Positions 40,710 through 45,259 of a stretch of DNA of 45,259 nucleotides are shown here, one piece after another (the stretch's first letter is position 1; each line of letters opens with the position of its first letter). This DNA is from Proteocatella sp041738345 (GTDB lineage Bacteria > Bacillota > Clostridia > Peptostreptococcales > Filifactoraceae), in assembly GCA_041738345.1 (NCBI GenBank), contig JBGSPX010000061.1:1-45259 (forward strand), given 5' to 3'. The position numbers and the translations under genes are program-made. A model generated the notes under the pieces. That model saw only the letters and a list, made by a program, of their open reading frames with translations, did not search any database and had not been told where the DNA came from.

Positions 40710-41789
40710 TTATGATTTTATAAATTGTTCATTCAACTCTTCAATCAGTTCTTTTACACTGACTATCTTATCCACTCTCCAAGCATTTTTGCCTGCAAAT
40801 GCAAATCCATTATTTAGTCTTCCTTTATATGCACTTATTAGCGCCATAGCAATGCAATATTCACTTTCTTCACGCTTACAAGTAGTAATACAGTGGAATG
40901 GACACTTTACCACAGCTCTCTTGCCTTCAGCGATTTGCGTTATGAATTCATTATGCACCGCTCTTCCCGGAAGTCCTACAGGACTTTTTATAAGCTGTAT
41001 ATCTTCTTCCTTCGCATCTATATACATTTGCTTAAATTTTATATCCGCATCACATTCATGCGTGGCTACAAATCTAGTTCCCATTTGAACCCCATCTGCT
41101 CCAAGTGCCATTATTTTAGCAATATCTTCACCTGTAAAAATTCCGCCACCTGCAATTAAAGGAATCTTCTTTCCATACTTTTCTTCCATAGTCTTTATTT
41201 CTTTCGATATATCTGGAATTAAATTTTCTAGAGTATATTCCTCACTTTCAACCTGTTCCTGACTGAAACCTAAATGCCCACCTGCTAAAGGACCTTCTAG
41301 TACAAAACCGTCTGGAATATAGTTATACTTGTCTACCCATTTTTTAGTTATAACCTTTATCGCTCTAACTGATGAAATTATTGGAATTAACTTAGTTTTA
41401 TATTCAGGTTTTTTTAAAGATGGTAAATTAAGCGGAAGACCTGCTCCTGCAAAGATTACATCTATGCCCTCTTGCATAGCAGTTTTGGCAAGTTCTTCAA
41501 AATTTCTTGCAGCTACCATTATGTTTACTCCAACTATTCCCTTTGTCATATCTTTAGCTTTTCTTATAAATTTAGCTAAAGCCCTGTTATTAGCTTCTAT
41601 ATAATTTGTGGCAAAATCAGGTTCATCCATTCCAACTCCGGCCGCAGATATAACTCCTATCCCGCCTTCATTCGCAACTGCTGAAGCTAAATTTGAAAGA
41701 GAAATTCCTATCCCCATTCCCCCTTGAACTATAGGCGTTTTTGCAATTAAATCTCCTATAATTAGTGACTTGCCATTCCAATTTTCCAT
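40710..41789 (-). CDS. Nitronate monooxygenase / FabK-like flavin oxidoreductase
   Basis: A 359-residue TIM-barrel FMN enzyme of the 2-nitropropane dioxygenase family, which includes nitronate monooxygenase and the enoyl reductase FabK. Landmarks are PIVQGGMGIGISL, GVNIMVAAR, FAGAGLPLNLP, EGPLAGGHLG with the family histidine, and IAGGGIFTGEDIAKIMALGADGVQMGTRF. A cluster of four cysteines (CPFHCITTC.......C) near residue 300 is seen in a clostridial subgroup and could bind metal. The ATG at 41789 has GAGGAG seven bases upstream. There are no fatty-acid genes around it, so FabK function is less likely. It is monocistronic. Confidence 0.88.
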   Translation of the reverse strand: MENWNGKSLIIGDLIAKTPIVQGGMGIGISLSNLASAVANEGGIGVISAAGVGMDEPDFATNYIEANNRALAKFIRKAKDMTKGIVGVNIMVAARNFEELAKTAMQEGIDVIFAGAGLPLNLPSLKKPEYKTKLIPIISSVRAIKVITKKWVDKYNYIPDGFVLEGPLAGGHLGFSQEQVESEEYTLENLIPDISKEIKTMEEKYGKKIPLIAGGGIFTGEDIAKIMALGADGVQMGTRFVATHECDADIKFKQMYIDAKEEDIQLIKSPVGLPGRAVHNEFITQIAEGKRAVVKCPFHCITTCKREESEYCIAMALISAYKGRLNNGFAFAGKNAWRVDKIVSVKELIEELNEQFIKS

Positions 41790-41830
41790 CAATATTCTCC
41801 TCTTTAAAATACTTTTTATTGTACTCTCAT

Positions 41831-41870
41831 TATAAGTCTGTTTAAATAGTCAGTATTTACAAGACTTATA
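41831..41870. promoter_or_regulatory. Inverted repeat upstream of the oxidoreductase, possible operator
   Basis: TATAAGTCT (41831-41839) and AGACTTATA (41862-41870) are perfect arms 31 bases apart, three helical turns. The left arm overlaps a minus-strand TATAAT. Confidence 0.45.
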
Positions 41871-41937
41871 TAGATATTTTATTCAACATATCCAGTATAA
41901 CACATAACCTTTTTTGCTTCAATATTAAAGAAAAAAA

Positions 41938-41961
41938 ATAGCGAACCTATAGGTCCGCTAA
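41938..41961 (-). terminator. Terminator overlapping the stop of the 377-residue gene
   Basis: Minus strand TAGCGGACCTATAGGTTCGCTA followed by eight T. The stop codon is inside the hairpin. Confidence 0.8.
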
Positions 41962-43080
41962 ATTTATTCTACTTGTATTCTGTAACCCTTCATCTAGGGT
42001 AAAGTTCATACTAACTCTAAAATTATCTATGAGTTTCATAGGTTTTATATTATCTATCTCCAATATTTCCAATTTTGATCTATCTATTAAAGCTGATATA
42101 ACAGTAATTTTTTCACTCTGTCTATTTTCAGTATTAAATTTATGATCCACTATATGAACCAATACTGATTTGACTGGAGTTATGCTGAATATTTCTCTTG
42201 ATATTTTTATTGCACAAGCTGAAATATAATCACCAACTCTGGAATTATATTCTTCCCTTGTTAAGTTAACTTTATTTAAATGTCCCATTTTAGGTGCTGA
42301 AAGTTTATAATATGGCACTATATCTCTAGAATCAATCACATACTCCACATGAATTATATCTGAATCATCGGTTCCAAATTCAAAATCTATTCCTAACTCT
42401 AAAAGTTCTTCAAATGGGTTTACAATTTTTATAGCTTTAAAATATGCATTTATATTTCCTTTTAGTACATCTTCAGCTAAATCAATTAATTCTCTCCATG
42501 AATTATAAATCTCTTCATCTTTTTTCATAGCATTCATCATTTGTAATTTTAGATATTCTTGCTTTTTCTCAAGTTTAGATTTAAAGGTTTTCTCTATTAA
42601 AGTTGGTTCATATGCATCAATTTTTTGCTTTTCTATAATGGCATTAGGTCCTAATTCATTTATATTGAATGGTTCTGGTATTTTTTTCACTTGATTCCAA
42701 TCAATTATCCCATCCGAAATCTTGTGTATATTATTTATTACAAACATTAGTGATTCATACTCTTTTATAGCATTCTTAGTACCTTTTTTATAATCATCTA
42801 TTTTTCCTAAAAATATTTCTTTAGATATTTCCGATAACTTTACCTCAAGGCTTTCAAAATTTATCACTTCTTCAATTTCAGTATTTTCAGCTTCTTTTTC
42901 AATAGCTTCAGTATCTGGACTTACTGATTGATTCTGTGTATTTATCCATATCGAAGCTATCCCACTTTTCATAAACTTAAAAAGTATATCTCTTACATTT
43001 TCAAGATTTTCTATATCATCATAAGCACTTGGTTCAATGCCTTTGTATAATGTGCAACCTTTTCTAAAACCTAACCCCAT
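41947..43080 (-). CDS. Uncharacterised protein with predicted helical centre
   Basis: I do not recognise this 377-residue protein. The start MGLGFRKGCTLYKGI faintly resembles the N-terminus of DUF4236 proteins. Residues ~50-90 are acidic; ~95-215 are charged and predicted helical, partly coiled coil (KLEKKQEYLKLQMMNAMKK); the C-terminal ~150 residues look alpha/beta (DIIHVEYVIDSRDIVPYYK, SVLVHIVDH). There is no signal peptide or membrane helix. I start at the ATG 43080 because AAAGGA lies seven bases upstream; the TTG at 43098 would swallow that site. It stands alone, downstream of an inverted repeat and an rRNA terminator. Confidence 0.7.
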   Translation of the reverse strand: MGLGFRKGCTLYKGIEPSAYDDIENLENVRDILFKFMKSGIASIWINTQNQSVSPDTEAIEKEAENTEIEEVINFESLEVKLSEISKEIFLGKIDDYKKGTKNAIKEYESLMFVINNIHKISDGIIDWNQVKKIPEPFNINELGPNAIIEKQKIDAYEPTLIEKTFKSKLEKKQEYLKLQMMNAMKKDEEIYNSWRELIDLAEDVLKGNINAYFKAIKIVNPFEELLELGIDFEFGTDDSDIIHVEYVIDSRDIVPYYKLSAPKMGHLNKVNLTREEYNSRVGDYISACAIKISREIFSITPVKSVLVHIVDHKFNTENRQSEKITVISALIDRSKLEILEIDNIKPMKLIDNFRVSMNFTLDEGLQNTSRINLADL

Positions 43081-43106
43081 ATATTTTATTCCTTTCAAAT
43101 ATCATT

Positions 43107-43146
43107 TTAACGCTATAATATCATTATAATTATATTATAGCATTAA
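43107..43146. promoter_or_regulatory. Long inverted repeat with paired -10-like boxes upstream of the 377-residue gene
   Basis: TTAACGCTATAATAT (43107-43121) and ATATTATAGCATTAA (43132-43146) are 15-base arms with one mismatch. Each strand carries a GCTATAAT-like extended -10. It may be an autoregulatory operator and promoter. Confidence 0.45.
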
Positions 43147-43181
43147 AAAAGCACTTAAGTCTATACTCAAGTGCTTTTTTT
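43145..43181 (-). terminator. Terminator of 5S rRNA copy 1
   Basis: Minus strand AAAAAAGCACTTGAG and TTAAGTGCTTTTTT around TATAGAC; almost the same hairpin follows the other 5S copy. Confidence 0.85.
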
Positions 43182-43186
43182 CTAAT

Positions 43187-43298
43187 TGGCTACGACCTAC
43201 TTTCCCAGGAGGCTGCCCTCCAAGTATCATCAGCGATGTAGGGCTTGACTTCTGTGTTCGGAATGGGAACAGGTATATCTCCTACTCTATTGTAACCA
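43187..43298 (-). rRNA. rrf: 5S ribosomal RNA, copy 1 (detached from 23S)
   Basis: About 112 bases reading TGGTTACAATAGAGTAGGAG at the 5' end and ending in GGGAAAGTAGGTCGTAGCCA, with the universal CCCATTCCGAACACAGAAGT loop. It is identical to the copy at 45138-45249. No 23S gene lies upstream; the neighbour is adenine deaminase on the opposite strand. It has its own promoter just upstream. Confidence 0.95.
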
Positions 43299-43310
43299 TA
43301 TTACTAATAT

Positions 43311-43339
43311 AGTATATCATAATTTATACTGTTTTTCAA
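43311..43339 (-). promoter_or_regulatory. Promoter of detached 5S copy 1
   Basis: Minus strand TTGAAA (43334-43339), 17 bases, TATACT (43311-43316). The 5S begins 12 bases later. On the plus strand an overlapping TTCAAC (43335-43340), 17 bases, CATAAT (43358-43363) may serve adenine deaminase. Confidence 0.65.
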
Positions 43340-43388
43340 CTATAAATTTAATTTCAGCATAATATTTTTTCAAAAGGAGTGATTTTTT

Positions 43389-45089
43389 ATGAAGCTAACT
43401 CAATATAAACACCTTTCAAATGTAGCAAGCGGTAAAATAAAAGCCGATATAGTGCTTAAAAATGCAAAAGTAATAAATGTTTTTACCAATAAAATCGTTC
43501 CTTGCGATATCGCTGTATGTGATGGATTAATAGCTGGTCTTGGTAAATTTGAAGGTTATCAAGAAATTGATCTGGAAGGTCGATTTGTTGCTCCTGGACT
43601 AATCGATGCTCATATTCATCTTGAGTCATCTATGTTAAGCCCTATAGAATTCATAAAAAATGTTGTTAACTTTGGCACTACTACCTATATAGCCGACCCT
43701 CACGAGGCGGTCAACGTTAAAGGCTCTGAAGCCTTAGACTTTATGCTCTCTCAAACTGAGTATGTTCCTTCTAATGTATATATAATGATGCCTTCCTGTG
43801 TGCCTTCACTTGATTTTGAATGTAATGGTGCCGAATTTGGATGTGCTGAAATGGAAAAATATATAAATCATCCTAGAGTCTTAGGACTTGGCGAAGTTAT
43901 GAATTATCCTGCAGTTATTGCTGGCGATAAGAATATGTACAAAAAGTTGCTACTTTTTCAAAATAAAGTTATAGATGGTCATGCTCCAAATTTGTCCGAA
44001 TACGAACTTAATGCGTATATAATAGGCGGAGTAAGCACCGATCATGAATGTGATTCATTTGAATATGCTATAAAAGAGTTAGAACGTGGTCTTCATGTTC
44101 ACATAAGAGAGGGTAGCGCTGCTAAAAACCTAGATGATATTGTAAAAGGCATCATAAAAAATCATATTCCTACTGAAAACTTTTCGTTCTGTACAGATGA
44201 TAAACATATTGAAGAAATAAAAAATGAGGGTCATATAAGCTACTGCATAAAACGCGCTATTAAATTGGGGCTTAATCCTATTGAAGCTATAAAGATGGCT
44301 ACAATAAATACAGCTCGATGCTATGGTTTAAAAAACTTGGGTGCTATCGCACCAGGGTATCAAGCAGATTTAATTATATTTGATAATTTTGAAGAATTTA
44401 ATATCCTCGATGTATATTATAAGGGAAAAAACACAAAATATTTTAAGTGGAAAAAACAAATAATTAAACCTGAAAGCTCTATAAAAAATACCGTCAATAT
44501 ATCCACTATATACCAAAACAATTTCTCTCTAAAATTAGATAATGAGCAGTCATCAGTTATAAATATTGTAAAAAATCAACTATTTACAATTCACACAAAA
44601 GAATATTTACCTCAACGAAATGGATTTTTTAAAGCTAATCAAGTATACAATAAAATTGCAATTATAGAACGTCATAAAAATACCGGCCTTATGGGTATTG
44701 GCGTCGTTAAAAATTTTGGTTTACAAGGTGGAGCGATTGCTTCAAGTATATCCCATGATTCTCATAACATATCTGTAATTGGAGATAATAATACTGACAT
44801 GCTAATCGCCGTACTTGAACTTCAAAAAAATATGGGTGGAATAACTATCGTATCCAACGGAAGAGTCCTAAAAACCTTACCACTTCCAATTCTTGGACTT
44901 ATGAGTGAAAAGAGTTTTGATGAAGTAAATTCTATATTAAAAGATATGATAAAAATAGCACATGATATGGGAATTTCTGAAGAAATTGATCCGTTTTTAA
45001 CGCTAGCCTTTATAAGTCTTCCTGTAATTCCTGAAATAAGAATAACCCCTAGAGGACTATTTGATGTAGTAAAAATGGAATTTATATAA
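43389..45089 (+). CDS. ade: Adenine deaminase
   Basis: A 566-residue metal-dependent hydrolase that turns adenine into hypoxanthine in purine salvage. The N-terminal VVLKNAKVINVFT-like start (IVLKNAKVINVF), the metal motif LIDAHIHLESSM, ADPHEAVNVKG, DGHAPNLS, the family STDHECDSFEYA and IREGSAAKN are all visible, followed by the C-terminal domain with SISHDSHNI. Length is normal. AAGGAG is about ten bases before the ATG. It stands alone between two identical 5S rRNA genes on the other strand, and the terminator of the downstream 5S closes it as well. Confidence 0.96.
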   Translation: MKLTQYKHLSNVASGKIKADIVLKNAKVINVFTNKIVPCDIAVCDGLIAGLGKFEGYQEIDLEGRFVAPGLIDAHIHLESSMLSPIEFIKNVVNFGTTTYIADPHEAVNVKGSEALDFMLSQTEYVPSNVYIMMPSCVPSLDFECNGAEFGCAEMEKYINHPRVLGLGEVMNYPAVIAGDKNMYKKLLLFQNKVIDGHAPNLSEYELNAYIIGGVSTDHECDSFEYAIKELERGLHVHIREGSAAKNLDDIVKGIIKNHIPTENFSFCTDDKHIEEIKNEGHISYCIKRAIKLGLNPIEAIKMATINTARCYGLKNLGAIAPGYQADLIIFDNFEEFNILDVYYKGKNTKYFKWKKQIIKPESSIKNTVNISTIYQNNFSLKLDNEQSSVINIVKNQLFTIHTKEYLPQRNGFFKANQVYNKIAIIERHKNTGLMGIGVVKNFGLQGGAIASSISHDSHNISVIGDNNTDMLIAVLELQKNMGGITIVSNGRVLKTLPLPILGLMSEKSFDEVNSILKDMIKIAHDMGISEEIDPFLTLAFISLPVIPEIRITPRGLFDVVKMEFI

Positions 45090-45098
45090 TTATGTATT

Positions 45099-45132
45099 AA
45101 AAAAGCACCTGAGATATACTCAAGTGCTTTTT
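45099..45132. terminator. Terminator shared by ade and 5S copy 2
   Basis: AAAAAAGCACCTGAG and CTCAAGTGCTTTTT around ATATA, between the convergent ade stop and the 5S 3' end. Near-identical to the hairpin after 5S copy 1. Confidence 0.85.
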
Positions 45133-45137
45133 CTAAT

Positions 45138-45249
45138 TGGCTACGACCTACTTTCCCAGGAGGCTGCCCTCCAAGTATCATCAGCGATGTAGGGCTTGAC
45201 TTCTGTGTTCGGAATGGGAACAGGTATATCTCCTACTCTATTGTAACCA
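45138..45249 (-). rRNA. rrf: 5S ribosomal RNA, copy 2
   Basis: Identical over its whole length to the copy at 43187-43298. Its 5' side is ten bases from the window end, so it is probably the last gene of an rRNA operon whose 23S lies just outside; that is inference. Confidence 0.95.
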
Positions 45250-45259
45250 TATTTCTAGA

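Noticed and set aside
1..45259. CRISPR arrays, tRNA genes, insertion sequences and prophage genes
   Set aside because: No regularly spaced repeats, cloverleaf-like sequences, transposases or phage proteins were seen.

Overview
The window is AT-rich DNA from a low-GC Gram-positive anaerobe, most likely a member of the Clostridia. Supporting signs are strong AGGAGG ribosome binding sites with some GTG/TTG starts, an S-box (SAM-I) riboswitch, a T-box leader, FMN-binding and ApbE lipoproteins, an NhaC-type antiporter and sigma-54 control. An amino-acid-fermenting genus such as Acetoanaerobium or a relative would fit, but that is a guess. No 16S, 23S or tRNA gene is visible, although a 5S rRNA gene lies at the right edge.

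Layout. 1-2893 (minus): three tandem paralogous DUF6273-like lipoproteins, the last cut by the window edge, plus a small membrane protein. 3095-4648 (plus): a QueD/PTPS-like protein with a zinc-ribbon tail and two small membrane proteins. 4655-7368 (minus): an amidohydrolase interrupted by one in-frame TAG, coupled to an AfsR/SARP-type regulator. 7466-10575 (minus): an AgcS symporter and RocB. 10919-15014 (plus): argF-argG-argH behind a leader of about 390 nt that carries a consensus promoter, an ArgR-like box, a 27-codon arginine-rich leader ORF and a T-box. 15015-15598: two copies of a palindromic repeat in inverted orientation. 15599-19211 (minus): MATE transporter and RecD2 helicase. 19354-23290: FMN-binding lipoprotein, methylglyoxal synthase, ApbE, SorC-type regulator and patatin. 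23418-25811: a ThrC-ThrB fusion. 25957-30892: NtrC-type regulator, histidine kinase with a solute-binding sensor, and NhaC antiporter with a sigma-54 promoter. 31320-32079: two small unknown genes. 32160-37526 (minus): asd, hom, a MetA-aspartokinase fusion and metY under one SAM-I riboswitch. 37641-40587: ABC permease and ATPase. 40710-43080: nitronate-monooxygenase-like oxidoreductase and an unknown protein. 43187-45249: two identical 5S rRNA genes (minus) flanking adenine deaminase (plus).

How the genes work together. Amino-acid metabolism dominates. The S-box operon encodes aspartate to homocysteine as one set whose kinase and homoserine dehydrogenase both lack ACT regulatory domains, so control appears to rest on the riboswitch. 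The threonine branch (ThrC-ThrB) is separate. The arginine operon appears to be read at three levels: a repressor box in the promoter, possible leader-peptide translation, and tRNA charging through the T-box. Divergent from it lie RocB and an alanine/glycine-type symporter. The kinase/NtrC pair is best read as controlling the neighbouring NhaC gene.

Several starts were moved from the longest open frame to a start codon with a proper ribosome binding site; this is stated in each entry.
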